A DNA stretch of 64,000 nt from Bombyx mori (Eukaryota > Arthropoda > Insecta > Lepidoptera > Bombycidae). Position 1 is the first letter of the stretch. Each line of letters begins with the position of its first letter. Shown piece by piece: positions 35,907 through 50,100 of the stretch. The stretch spans positions 3,534,753 to 3,598,752 of the forward strand of contig NC_085135.1 in assembly GCF_030269925.1 (NCBI RefSeq). The letters are read 5' to 3'. The translations under genes were made by a program, and so were the position numbers. Under the pieces are notes generated by a model. That model did not search any database and had not been told where the DNA came from. It was given only the letters and a program-made list of their open reading frames with translations.

Positions 35907-38900
35907 ATAATATTATAAAGAGGAAAAATTTGTTTGTTTGTTTGTTTCGAATAGGCTTCTAAACTACTGAACCGATTTGAAAAATTCTTTCACTGTATAG
36001 AAGCTACAGTATTTCCGAGTAACATAGGGTATAATATTTTTTGAAAAAAGTTAGGAATCCTTACTAAAACTTCAATAATGTAACCCAAGGTGTAAATAAA
36101 TCACCTAAAATATTCTTTATATCGCGTGCGCTGCGAAAACTGTTGATGATAGAATAAAGTAATCTATACTAATATTATAAAGAGGAAAGATTTGTTTGTT
36201 TGTTTGTTTCGAATAGGCTTCCAAACTACTGAACCGATTTGAAAAATTCTTTAACTGCTTAGGAGCTACAATTGCGCATTAGAAAAAATGTGAAACTGTC
36301 TAAATTCTGATGATGGATAAAATTCCAAACATCAGTGAGCCTCGTAATTTCATGTTATTCATGATTGCTGAATTAACGATAAGCGTACTTTCTTAGTTGT
36401 TCAGTCTTCAATATAAAATATCAGAGACACATTTATGACTTGTAGACGTAGTCTAGAAGATTATTGGTTTGAAGTTTCCTAAATTGCACATCAAATTAGC
36501 AAACGCAACATTCAAGTTATTGCAAGAATTCGACTACACTGAATGACTTTATGAATTGACAAAAAGAGGTAACAATGAAAGAAAATCAGCACAAAACGAA
36601 AATACGTTTTTTTTAATGCTTATTGTAAGAGTGACAACGTATGTAAGTATCTACTACCCTGCACGCAGTAAAATAGTTTAATAACATGTTTATCAATTGA
36701 TTTTCTTGTCTCTATGACCAAGAACTAATAAAGTTTAGCAACAGTGCATCTTTGTATCACCATCATTTGGTTTATACAATCAATCCAGTGATTACGTAAG
36801 ATCCGAGAATTATAAACGAAGTAGAAATTGCAAATAGGTGAGATAAGATCGACCGTGCATTTCTATGATGAAGTTATTAGAAATCGATGCATATCGACTG
36901 GTTATCTCAAAAACGTATGTATCAGGAAAGTTCTGTGGCATTTATCGCTTGGATCAGAAAGTGAGATCGAATTTAAGTGAGTCAGACTAGGAAACAGTTT
37001 TCCACAGCCAAAAACGAAACAACGTCGAAGCCGATAATAAACAAAATTGCGCATTAGAAAAAATGTGAAACTGTCTAAATTCTGATGATGGATAATATTC
37101 CAAACATCAGTAAGCCTCGTAAATTCATGTTATTCATGATTGATGAATTAACGATAAGCGTACTTTCTTAGTTGTTCAGTCTTCAATCAAAAATATGAGA
37201 GACACATTTATGACTTGTAGACGTAGTCTAGAAGAATATTGGTTTGAAGTTCCCTAAATTGCACATCAAATTAGCAAACGCAACATTAAAGCTATTGCAA
37301 GAATTTGACTACACTGAATGACTTTATGAATTGACAAAAAGAGGTAACAATGAAAGAAAATCAGCACAAAACGAAAATACGTTTTTTTTTAATGCTTATT
37401 GTAAGAATGACAATGTATGTAAGTATCTACTACCCTGTACGCAGTAAAATAGTTTAATAACATGTTTATCAATTGATTTCCTTGTCTCTATGATCAAGAA
37501 CTAATAAAGTTTAGCAACAATGCATCTTTGTATCAGCATCATTTAGTCTATACAATAGATCTGGTGATTTCGTGCGATCCGAGAATTATAAACGAAGTGG
37601 AACTTGCAAAGAGGTGAGATAAGATCGACCGTGTATTTCTATAATCAAGTTATTAGAAATCGATGCATATCGACTGGTTATCTCAAAAACGTATGTATCA
37701 GGAAAGTTCTGTGGCATTTACCGCTTGGATCAGAAAGTGAGATCGAATTTAAGTGAGCCAGACTAGGAAACAGTTTTCCACAGCCAAAAACGAAACAACG
37801 TCGAAGCCGATAATAAACAAAATTGCGCATTAGAAAAAATGTGAAACTGTCTAAATTCTGATGATGGATAAAATTCCATGCATCAGTAAGCCTCGTAAAT
37901 TCATGTTATTCATGATTGATGAATTAACGATAAGCGTACTTTCTTAGTTGTTCAGTCTTCAATCAAAAATATGAGAGACACATTTATGACTTGTAGACGT
38001 AGTCTAGAAGAATATTGGTTTGAAGTTCCCTAAATTGCACATCAAATTAGCAAACGCAACATTAAAGCTATTGCAAGAATTTGACTACACTGAATGACTT
38101 TATGAATTGACAAAAAGAGGTAACAATGAAAGAAAATCAGCACAAAACGAAAATACGTTTTTTTTAATGCTTATTGTAAGAATGACAACGTATGTAAGTA
38201 TCTACTACCCTGCACGCAGTAAAATAGTTTGATAACATGTTTATCAATTGATTTCCTTGTCTCTTTGACCGCGAACTAATAAAGTTTAGCAACAATGCAT
38301 CTTTGTATCAGCATCATTTGGTTTATACAATCGGTCCAGTGATTTCGTGCAATCCGAGAATTATAAACGAAGTAGAAGTTGCAAATAGGTGAGATAAGAT
38401 CGCCCGTGCATTTCTATGATCAAGTTATTGAAAATCGATGCATATCGACTAGTTATCTCAAAAACGTGTGTATTAGAAAAGTTCGGTGGCATCAGAAAGT
38501 GAGATCGAATTTAAGTGAGTCAGACTAGGAAACAGTTTTCCACAGCCAAAAACGAAACAACGTCGAAGCCGATAATAAACAAAATTGCGCATTAGAAAAA
38601 ATGTGAAACTGTCTAAATTCTGATGATGGATAAAATTCCAAACATCAGTAAGCCTCGTAAATTCATGTTACTCATGATTGATGAATTAACGATAAGCGTA
38701 CTTTCTTAGTTGTTCAGTCTTCAATCAAAAATATGAGAGACACATTTATGACTTGTAGACGTAGTCTAGAAGAATATTGGTTTGAAGTTCCCTAAATTGC
38801 ACATCAAATTAGCAAACGCAACATTAAAGCTATTGCAAGAATTTGACTACACTGAATGACTTTATGAATTGACAAAAAGAGGTAACAATGAAAGAAAATC

Positions 38901-39345
38901 AGCACAAAACGAAAATACGTTTTTTTTAATGCTTATTGTAAGAATGACAACGTATGTAAGTATCTACTACCCTGCACGCAGTAAAATAGTTTAATAACAT
39001 GTTTATCAATTGATTTCCTTGTCTCTATGACCGCGAACTAATAAAGTTTAGCAACAATACATCTTTGTATCAGCATAATTTGGTTTATACAATCGATCTA
39101 GTGATTTCGTGCGATCCGAGAATTATAAACGAAGTAGAAGTTGCAAACAGGTGAGATAAGATCGCCCGTGCATTTCTATGATCAAGTTATTGAAAATCGA
39201 TGCATATCGACTGGTTATCTCAAAAACGTGTGTATTAGAAAAGTTCGGTGGCATCAGAAAGTGAGATCGAATTTAAGTGAGTCCGACTAGGAAACAGTTT
39301 TCCACAGCCAAAAACGAAACAACGTCGAAGCCGATAATAAACAAA

Positions 39346-42300
39346 ATTGCGCATTAGAAAAAATGTGAAACTGTCTAAATTCTGATGATGGATAAAATTC
39401 CAAACATCAGTAAGCCTCGTAAATTCATGTTATTCATGATTGATGAATTAACGATAAGCGTACTTTCTTAGTTGTTCAGTCTTCAATCAAAAATATGAGA
39501 GACACATTTATGACTTGTAGACGTAGTCTAGAAGAATATTGGTTTGAAGTTCCCTAAATTGCACATCAAATTAGCAAACGCAACATTAAAGCTATTGCAA
39601 GAATTTGACTACACTGAATGACTTTATGAATTGACAAAAAGAGGTAACAATGAAAGAAAATCAGCACAAAACGAAAATACGTTTTTTTTAATGCATATTG
39701 TAAGAATGACAACGTATGTAAGTATCTACTACCCTGCACGCAGTAAAATAGTTTAATAACATGTTTATCAATTGATTTCCTTGTCTCTATGACCGCGAAC
39801 TAATAAAGTTTAGCAACAATACATCTTTGTAACAGCATAATTTGGTTTATACAATCGATCTAGTGATTTCGTGCGATCCGAGAATTATAAACGAAGTAGA
39901 AGTTGCAAACAGGTGAGATAAGATCGCCCGTGCATTTCTATGATCAAGTTATTGAAAATCGATGCATATCGACTGGTTATCTCAAAAACGTGTGTATTAG
40001 AAAAGTTCGGTGGCATCAGAAAGTGAGATCGAATTTAAGTGAGTCCGACTAGGAAACAGTTTTCCACAGCCAAAAACGAAACAACGTCGAAGCCGATAAT
40101 AAACAAAATTGCGCATTAGAAAAAATGTGAAACTGTCTAAATTCTGATGATGGATAAAATTCCAAACATCAGTAAGCCTCGTAAATTCATGTTATTCATG
40201 ATTGATGAATTAACGATAAGCGTACTTTCTTAGTTGTTCAGTCTTCAATCAAAAATATGAGAGACACATTTATGACTTGTAGACGTAGTCTAGAAGAATA
40301 TTGGTTTGAAGTTCCCGAAATTGCACATCAAATTAGCAAACGCAACATTAAAGCTATTGCAAGAATTTGACTACACTGAATGACTTTATGAATTGACAAA
40401 AAGAGGTAACAATGAAAGAAAATCAGCACAAAACGAAAATACGTTTTTTTTAATGCTTATTGTAAGAATGACAACGTATGTAAGTATCTACTACCCTGCA
40501 CGCAGTAAAATAGTTTGATAACATGTTTATCAATTGATTTCCTTGTCTCTTTGACCGCGAACTAATAAAGTTTAGCAACAATGCATCTTTGTATCAGCAT
40601 CATTTGGTTTATACAATCGGTCCAGTGATTTCGTGCGATCCGAGAATTATAAACGAAGTAGAAGTTGCAAATAGGTGAGATAAGATCGCCCGTGCATTTC
40701 TATGATCAAGTTATTGAAAATCGATGCATATCGACTGGTTATCTCAAAAACGTGTGTATTAGAAAAGTTCGGTGGCATCAGAAAGTGAGATCGAATTTAA
40801 GTGGGTCAGACTAGGAAACAGTTTTCCACAGCCAAAAACGAAACAACGTCGAAGCCGATAATAAACAAAATTGCGCATTAGAAAAAATGTGAAACTGTCT
40901 AAATTCTGATGATGGATAAAATTCCATGCATCAGTAAGCCTCGTAAATTCATGTTATTCATGATTGATGAATTAACGATAAGCGTACTTTCTTAGTTGTT
41001 CAGTCTTCAATCAAAAATATGAGAGACACATTTATGACTTGTAGACGTAGTCTAGAAGAATATTGGTTTGAAGTTCCCTAAATTGCACATCAAATTAGCA
41101 AACGCAACATTAAAGCTATTGCAAGAATTTGACTACACTGAATGACTTTATGAATTGACAAAAAGAGGTAACAATGAAAGAAAATCAGCACAAAACGAAA
41201 ATACGTTTTTTTTTAATGCTTATTGTAAGAATGACAATGTATGTAAGTATCTACTACCCTGTACGCAGTAAAATAGTTTAATAACATGTTTATCAATTGA
41301 TTTCCTTGTCTCTATGATCAAGAACTAATAAAGTTTAGCAACAATGCATCTTTGTATCAGCATCATTTAGTCTATACAATAGATCTGGTGATTTCGTGCG
41401 ATCCGAGAATTATAAACGAAGTGGAACTTGCAAAGAGGTGAGATAAGATCGACCGTGTATTTCTATGATCAAGTTATTAGAAATCGATGCATATCGACTG
41501 GTTATCTCAAAAACGTATGTATCAGGAAAGTTCTGTGGCATTTACCGCTTGGATCAGAAAGTGAGATCGAATTTAAGTGAGTCAGACTAGGAAACAGTTT
41601 TCCACAGCCAAAAACGAAACAACGTCGAAGCCGATAATAAACAAAATTGCGCATTAGAAAAAATGTGAAACTGTCTAAATTCTGATGATGGATAAAATTC
41701 CAAACATCAGTAAGCCTCGTAAATTCATGTTACTCATGATTGATGAATTAACGATAAGCGTACTTTCTTAGTTGTTCAGTCTTCAATCAAAAATATGAGA
41801 GACACATTTATGACTTGTAGACGTAGTCTAGAAGAATATTGGTTTGAAGTTCCCTAAATTGCACATCAAATTAGCAAACGCAACATTAAAGCTATTGCAA
41901 GAATTTGACTACACTGAATGACTTTATGAATTGACAAAAAGAGGTAACAATGAAAGAAAATCAGCACAAAACGAAAATACGTTTTTTTTAATGCTTATTG
42001 TAAGAATGACAACGTATGTAAGTATCTACTACCCTGCACGCAGTAAAATAGTTTAATAACATGTTTATCAATTGATTTCCTTGTCTCTATGATCAAGAAC
42101 TAATAAAGTTTAGCAACAATGCATCTTTGTATCAGCATCATTTGGTTTATACAATCGGTCCAGTGATTTCGTGCGATCCGAGAATTATAAACGAAGTAGA
42201 AGTTGCAAATAGGTGAGATAAGATCGCCCGTGCATTTCTATGATCAAGTTATTGAAAATCGATGCATATCGACTGGTTATTTCAAAAACGTGTGTATTAG

Positions 42301-44154
42301 AAAAGTTCGGTGGCATCAGAAAGTGAGATCGAATTTAAGTGAGTCAGACTAGGAAACAGTTTTCCACAGCCAAAAACGAAACAACGTCGAAGCCGATAAT
42401 AAACGAAATTGCGCATTAGAAAAAATGTGAAACTGTCTAAATTCTGATGATGGATAAAATTCCAAACATCAGTAAGCCTCGTAAATTCATGTTACTCATG
42501 ATTGATGAATTAACGATAAGCGTACTTTCTTAGTTGTTCAGTCTTCAATCAAAAATATGAGAGACACATTTATGACTTGTAGACGTAGTCTAGAAGAATA
42601 TTGGTTTGAAGTTCCCTAAATTGCACATCAAATTAGCAAACGCAACATTAAAGCTATTGCAAGAATTTGACTACACTGAATGACTTTATGAATTGACAAA
42701 AAGAGGTAACAATGAAAGAAAATCAGCACAAAACGAAAATACGTTTTTTTTTAATGCTTATTGTAAGAATGACAATGTATGTAAGTATCTACTACCCTGT
42801 ACGCAGTAAAATAGTTTAATAACATGTTTATCAATTGATTTCCTTGTCTCTATGATCAAGAACTAATAAAGTTTAGCAACAATGCATCTTTGTATCAGCA
42901 TCATTTAGTCTATACAATAGATCTGGTGATTTCGTGCGATCCGAGAATTATAAACGAAGTGGAACTTGCAAAGAGGTGAGATAAGATCGACCGTGTATTT
43001 CTATAATCAAGTTATTAGAAATCGATGCATATCGACTGGTTATCTCAAAAACGTATGTATCAGGAAAGTTCTGTGGCATTTACCGCTTGGATCAGAAAGT
43101 GAGATCGAATTTAAGTGAGCCAGACTAGGAAACAGTTTTCCACAGCCAAAAACGAAACAACGTCGAAGCCGATAATAAACAAAATTGCGCATTAGAAAAA
43201 ATGTGAAACTGTCTAAATTCTGATGATGGATAAAATTCCATGCATCAGTAAGCCTCGTAAATTCATGTTATTCATGATTGATGAATTAACGATAAGCGTA
43301 CTTTCTTAGTTGTTCAGTCTTCAATCAAAAATATGAGAGACACATTTATGACTTGTAGACGTAGTCTAGAAGAATATTGGTTTGAAGTTCCCTAAATTGC
43401 ACATCAAATTAGCAAACGCAACATTAAAGCTATTGCAAGAATTTGACTACACTGAATGACTTTATGAATTGACAAAAAGAGGTAACAATGAAAGAAAATC
43501 AGCACAAAACGAAAATACGTTTTTTTTAATGCATATTGTAAGAATGACAACGTATGTAAGTATCTACTACCCTGCACGCAGTAAAATAGTTTAATAACAT
43601 GTTTATCAATTGATTTCCTTGTCTCTATGACCGCGAACTAATAAAGTTTAGCAACAATACATCTTTGTAACAGCATAATTTGGTTTATACAATCGATCTA
43701 GTGATTTCGTGCGATCCGAGAATTATAAACGAAGTAGAAGTTGCAAACAGGTGAGATAAGATCGCCCGTGCATTTCTATGATCAAGTTATTGAAAATCGA
43801 TGCATATCGACTGGTTATCTCAAAAACGTGTGTATTAGAAAAGTTCGGTGGCATCAGAAAGTGAGATCGAATTTAAGTGAGTCCGACTAGGAAACAGTTT
43901 TCCACAGCCAAAAACGAAACAACGTCGAAGCCGATAATAAACAAAATTGCGCATTAGAAAAAATGTGAAACTGTCTAAATTCTGATGATGGATAAAATTC
44001 CATGCATCAGTAAGCCTCGTAAATTCATGTTATTCATGATTGATGAATTAACGATAAGCGTACTTTCTTAGTTGTTCAGTCTTCAATCAAAAATATGAGA
44101 GACACATTTATGACTTGTAGACGTAGTCTAGAAGAATATTGGTTTGAAGTTCCC
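39346..44154 (+). repeat. Higher-order block of satellite 2, left copy
   Basis: Monomers starting at 39346 to 43184 and the beginning of 43946 match, in order and in private variants, those at 59192-64000. The offset is 19846 bp throughout. Markers: AATGCATATTG with TTTGTAACAG, then CCCGAAATTG with GTGGGTCAG, then a long monomer, then ATTTCAAAAAC, then a long monomer with CTATAATCAAG. Confidence 0.8.
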
Positions 44155-47100
44155 TAAATTGCACATCAAATTAGCAAACGCAACATTAAAGCTATTGCAA
44201 GAATTTGACTACACTGAATGACTTTATGAATTGACAAAAAGAGGTAACAATGAAAGAAAATCAGCACAAAACGAAAATACGTTTTTTTTAATGCTTATTG
44301 TAAGAGTGACAACGTATGTAAGTATCTACTACCCTGCACGCAGTAAAATAGTTTAATAACATGTTTATCAATTGATTTTCTTGTCTCTATGACCAAGAAC
44401 TAATAAAGTTTAGCAACAGTGCATCTTTGTATCACCATCATTTGGTTTATACAATCAATCCAGTGATTACGTAAGATCCGAGAATTATAAACGAAGTAGA
44501 AATTGCAAATAGGTGAGATAAGATCGACCGTGCATTTCTATGATGAAGTTATTAGAAATCGATGCATATCGACTGGTTATCTCAAAAACGTATGTATCAG
44601 GAAAGTTCTGTGGCATTTATCGCTTGGATCAGAAAGTGAGATCGAATTTAAGTGAGTCAGACTAGGAAACAGTTTTCCACAGCCAAAAACGAAACAACGT
44701 CGAAGCCGATAATAAACAAAATTGCGCATTAGAAAAAATGTGAAACTGTCTAAATTCTGATGATGGATAATATTCCAAACATCAGTAAGCCTCGTAAATT
44801 CATGTTATTCATGATTGATGAATTAACGATAAGCGTACTTTCTTAGTTGTTCAGTCTTCAATCAAAAATATGAGAGACACATTTATGACTTGTAGACGTA
44901 GTCTAGAAGAATATTGGTTTGAAGTTCCCTAAATTGCACATCAAATTAGCAAACGCAACATTAAAGCTATTGCAAGAATTTGACTACACTGAATGACTTT
45001 ATGAATTGACAAAAAGAGGTAACAATGTAAGAAAATCAGCACAAAACGAAAATACCTTTTTTTTAATGCTTATTGTAAGAATGACAACGTATGTAAGTAT
45101 CTACTACCCTGCACGCAGTAAAATAGTTTAATAACATGTTTATCAATTGATTTCCTTGTCTCTTTGACCGCGAACTAATAAAGTTTAGCAACAATACATC
45201 TTTGTATCAGCATCATTTAGTTTATACAATCGGTCCAGTGATTTCGTGCGATCAGAGAATTATAAACGAAGTAGAAATTGCAAATAGGTGAGATAAGATC
45301 GACCGTGCATTTCTATGATCAAGTTATTGAAAATCGATGCATATCGACTGGTTATCTCAAAAACGTGTGTATTAGAAAAGTTCGGTGGCATCAGAAAGTG
45401 AGATCGAATTTAAGTGAGTCAGACTAGAAAACAGTTTTCCACAGCCAAAAACGAAACAACGTCGAAGCCGATAAAAATGTGAAACTGTCTAAATTCTGAT
45501 GATGGATAAAATTCCAAACATCAGTAAGCCTCGTAAATTCATGTTATTCATGATTGATGAATTAACGATAAGCGTACTTTCTTAGTTGTTCAGTCTTCAA
45601 TCAAAAATATGAGAGACACATTTATGACTTGTAGACGTAGTCTAGAAGAATATTGGTTTGAAGTTCCCTAAATTGCACATCAAATTAGCAAACGCAACAT
45701 TAAAGCTATTGCAAGAATTTGACTACACTGAATGACTTTATGAATTGACAAAAAGAGGTAACAATGTAAGAAAATCAGCACAAAACGAAAATACCTTTTT
45801 TTTAATGCTTATTGTAAGAATGACAACGTATGTAAGTATCTACTACCCTGCACGCAGTAAAATAGTTTAATAACATGTTTATCAATTGATTTCCTTGTCT
45901 CTTTGACCGCGAACTAATAAAGTTTAGCAACAATACATCTTTGTATCAGCATCATTTAGTTTATACAATCGGTCCAGTGATTTCGTGCGATCAGAGAATT
46001 ATAAACGAAGTAGAAATTGCAAATAGGTGAGATAAGATCGACCGTGCATTTCTATGATCAAGTTATTGAAAATCGATGCATATCGACTGGTTATCTCAAA
46101 AACGTGTGAATTAGAAAAGTTCGGTGGCATCAGAAAGTGAGATCGAATTTAAGTGAGTCAGACTAGAAAACAGTTTTCCACAGCCAAAAACGAAACAACG
46201 TCGAAGCCGATAATAAACAAAATTGCGTATTAGAAAAAATGTGAAACTGTCTAAATTCTGATGATGGATAAAATTCCAAACATCAGTAAGCCTCGTAAAT
46301 TCTTGTTATTCATGATTGATGATTTAACGATAAGCGTACTTTCTTAGTTGTTCAGTCTTCAATCAAAAATATGAGAGACACATTTATGACTTGTAGACGT
46401 AGTCTAGAAGAATATTGGTTTGAAGTTCCCTAAATTGCACATCAAATTAGCAAACGCAACATTAAAGCTATTGCAAGAATTTGACTACACTGAATGACTT
46501 TATGAATTGACAAAAAGAGGTAACAATGAAAGAAAATCAGCACAAAACGAAAATACGTTTTTTTTTAATGCTTATTGTAAGAATGACAATGTATGTAAGT
46601 ATCTACTACCCTGTACGCAGTAAAATAGTTTAATAACATGTTTATCAATTGATTTCCTTGTCTCTATGATCAAGAACTAATAAAGTTTAGCAACAATGCA
46701 TCTTTGTATCAGCATCATTTAGTCTATACAATAGATCTGGTGATTTCGTGCGATCCGAGAATTATAAACGAAGTGGAACTTGCAAAGAGGTGAGATAAGA
46801 TCGACCGTGTATTTCTATGATCAAGTTATTAGAAATCGATGCATATCGACTGGTTATCTCAAAAACGTATGTATCAGGAAAGTTCTGTGGCATTTACCGC
46901 TTGGATCAGAAAGTGAGATCGAATTTAAGTGAGCCAGACTAGGAAACAGTTTTCCACAGCCAAAAACGAAACAACGTCGAAGCCGATAATAAACAAAATT
47001 GCGCATTAGAAAAAATGTGAAACTGTCTAAATTCTGATGATGGATAAAATTCCATGCATCAGTAAGCCTCGTAAATTCATGTTATTCATGATTGATGAGT

Positions 47101-50100
47101 TAACGATAAGCGTACTTTCTTAGTTGTTCAGTCTTCAATCAAAAATATGAGAGACACATTTATGACTTGTAGACGTAGTCTAGAAGAATATTGGTTTGAA
47201 GTTCCCTAAATTGCACATCAAATTAGCAAACGCAACATTAAAGCTATTGCAAGAATTTGACTACACTGAATGACTTTATGAATTGACAAAAAGAGGTAAC
47301 AATGAAAGAAAATCAGCACAAAACGAAAATACGTTTTTTTTAATGCTTATTGTAAGAATGACAACGTATGTAAGTATCTACTACCCTGCACGCAGTAAAA
47401 TAGTTTGATAACATGTTTATCAATTGATTTCCTTGTCTCTTTGACCGCGAACTAATAAAGTTTAGCAACAATGCATCTTTGTATCAGCATCATTTGGTTT
47501 ATACAATCGGTCCAGTGATTTCGTGCGATCCGAGAATTATAAACGAAGTAGAAGTTGCAAATAGGTGAGATAAGATCGCCCGTGCATTTCTATGATCAAG
47601 TTATTGAAAATCGATGCATATCGACTGGTTATCTCAAAAACGTGTGTATTAGAAAAGTTCGGTGGCATCAGAAAGTGAGATCGAATTTAAGTGAGTCAGA
47701 CTAGGAAACAGTTTTCCACAGCCAAAAACGAAACAACGTCGAAGCCGATAATAAACAAAATTGCGCATTAGAAAAAATGTGAAACTGTCTAAATTCTGAT
47801 GATGGATAAAATTCCAAACATCAGTAAGCCTCGTAAATTCATGTTACTCATGATTGATGAATTAACGATAAGCGTACTTTCTTAGTTGTTCAGTCTTCAA
47901 TCAAAAATATGAGAGACACATTTATGACTTGTAGACGTAGTAGAAGAATATTGGTTTGAAGTTCCCTAAATTGCACATCAAATTAGCAAACGCAACATTA
48001 AAGCTATTGCAAGAATTTGACTACACTGAATGACTTTATGAATTGACAAAAAGAGGTAACAATGAAAGAAAATCAGCACAAAACGAAAATACGTTTTTTT
48101 TAATGCTTATTGTAAGAATGACAACGTATGTAAGTATCTACTACCCTGCACGCAGTAAAATAGTTTAATAACATGTTTATCAATTGATTTCCTTGTCTCT
48201 ATGACCGCGAACTAATAAAGTTTAGCAACAATACATCTTTGTATCAGCATAATTTGGTTTATACAATCGATCTAGTGATTTCGTGCGATCCGAGAATTAT
48301 AAACGAAGTAGAAGTTGCAAACAGGTGAGATAAGATCGCCCGTGCATTTCTATGATCAAGTTATTGAAAATCGATGCATATCGACTGGTTATCTCAAAAA
48401 CGTGTGTATTAGAAAAGTTCGGTGGCATCAGAAAGTGAGATCGAATTTAAGTGAGTCCGACTAGGAAACAGTTTTCCACAGCCAAAAACGAAACAACGTC
48501 GAAGCCGATAATAAACAAAATTGCGCATTAGAAAAAATGTGAAACTGTCTAAATTCTGATGATGGATAAAATTCCAAACATCAGTAAGCCTCGTAAATTC
48601 ATGTTATTCATGATTGATGAATTAACGATAAGCGTACTTTCTTAGTTGTTCAGTCTTCAATCAAAAATATCAGAGACACATTTATGACTTGTAGACGTAG
48701 TCTAGAAGAATATTGGTTTGAAGTTCCCTAAATTGCACATCAAATTAGCAAACGCAACATTAAAGCTATTGCAAGAATTTGACTACACTGAATGACTTTA
48801 TGAATTGACAAAAAGAGGTAACAATGAAAGAAAATCAGCACAAAACGAAAATACGTTTTTTTTAATGCATATTGTAAGAATGACAACGTATGTAAGTATC
48901 TACTACCCTGCACGCAGTAAAATAGTTTAATAACATGTTTATCAATTGATTTCCTTGTCTCTATGACCGCGAACTAATAAAGTTTAGCAACAATACATCT
49001 TTGTATCAGCATAATTTGGTTTATACAATCGATCTAGTGATTTCGTGCGATCCGAGAATTATAAACGAAGTAGAAGTTGCAAATAGGTGAGATAAGATCG
49101 ACCGTGCATTTCTATGATCAAGTTATTGAAAATCGATGCATATCGACTGGTTATCTCAAAAACGTGTGTATTAGAAAAGTTCGGTGGCATCAGAAAGTGA
49201 GATCGAATTTAAGTGAGTCAGACTAGAAAACAGTTTTCCACAGCCAAAAACGAAACAACGTCGAAGCCGATAAAAATGTGAAACTGTCTAAATTCTGATG
49301 ATGGATAAAATTCCAAACATCAGTAAGCCTCGTAAATTCATGTTATTCATGATTGATGAATTAACGATAAGCGTACTTTCTTAGTTGTTCAGTCTTCAAT
49401 CAAAAATATGAGAGACACATTTATGACTTGTAGACGTAGTCTAGAAGAATATTGGTTTGAAGTTCCCTAAATTGCACATCAAATTAGCAAACGCAACATT
49501 AAAGCTATTGCAAGAATTTGACTACACTGAATGACTTTATGAATTGACAAAAAGAGGTAACAATGTAAGAAAATCAGCACAAAACGAAAATACCTTTTTT
49601 TTAATGCTTATTGTAAGAATGACAACGTATGTAAGTATCTACTACCCTGCACGCAGTAAAATAGTTTAATAACATGTTTATCAATTGATTTCCTTGTCTC
49701 TTTGACCGCGAACTAATAAAGTTTAGCAACAATACATCTTTGTATCAGCATCATTTAGTTTATACAATCGGTCCAGTGATTTCGTGCGATCAGAGAATTA
49801 TAAACGAAGTAGAAATTGCAAATAGGTGAGATAAGATCGACCGTGCATTTCTATGATCAAGTTATTGAAAATCGATGCATATCGACTGGTTATCTCAAAA
49901 ACGTGTGAATTAGAAAAGTTCGGTGGCATCAGAAAGTGAGATCGAATTTAAGTGAGTCAGACTAGAAAACAGTTTTCCACAGCCAAAAACGAAACAACGT
50001 CGAAGCCGATAATAAACAAAATTGCGTATTAGAAAAAATGTGAAACTGTCTAAATTCTGATGATGGATAAAATTCCAAACATCAGTAAGCCTCGTAAATT

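Larger units (their letters stand above)
30036..36270 (+). repeat. Helitron-derived satellite array, unit 262-274 bp
   Basis: More than twenty tandem units in forward orientation, each starting near TCTATACTAATATTATAAAGAGG. The TTATAAAGAG mark ends at 30119, 30582, 30845, 31119, 31381, 31643, 31911, 32181, 32446, 32717, 32980, 33251, 33521, 33786, 34049, 34317, 34587, 34852, 35123, 35386, 35657, 35922 and 36184. The first ~150 bp of each unit is homologous to the short Helitrons at 17284 and 30307. The second half (AACCCAAGGTGT, ATTCTTTA, GCGAAAACT) is unique to the units. It contains a TTTG microsatellite and no coding frame. The last unit stops abruptly at GGAGCTAC where satellite 2 begins. 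Confidence 0.85.
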
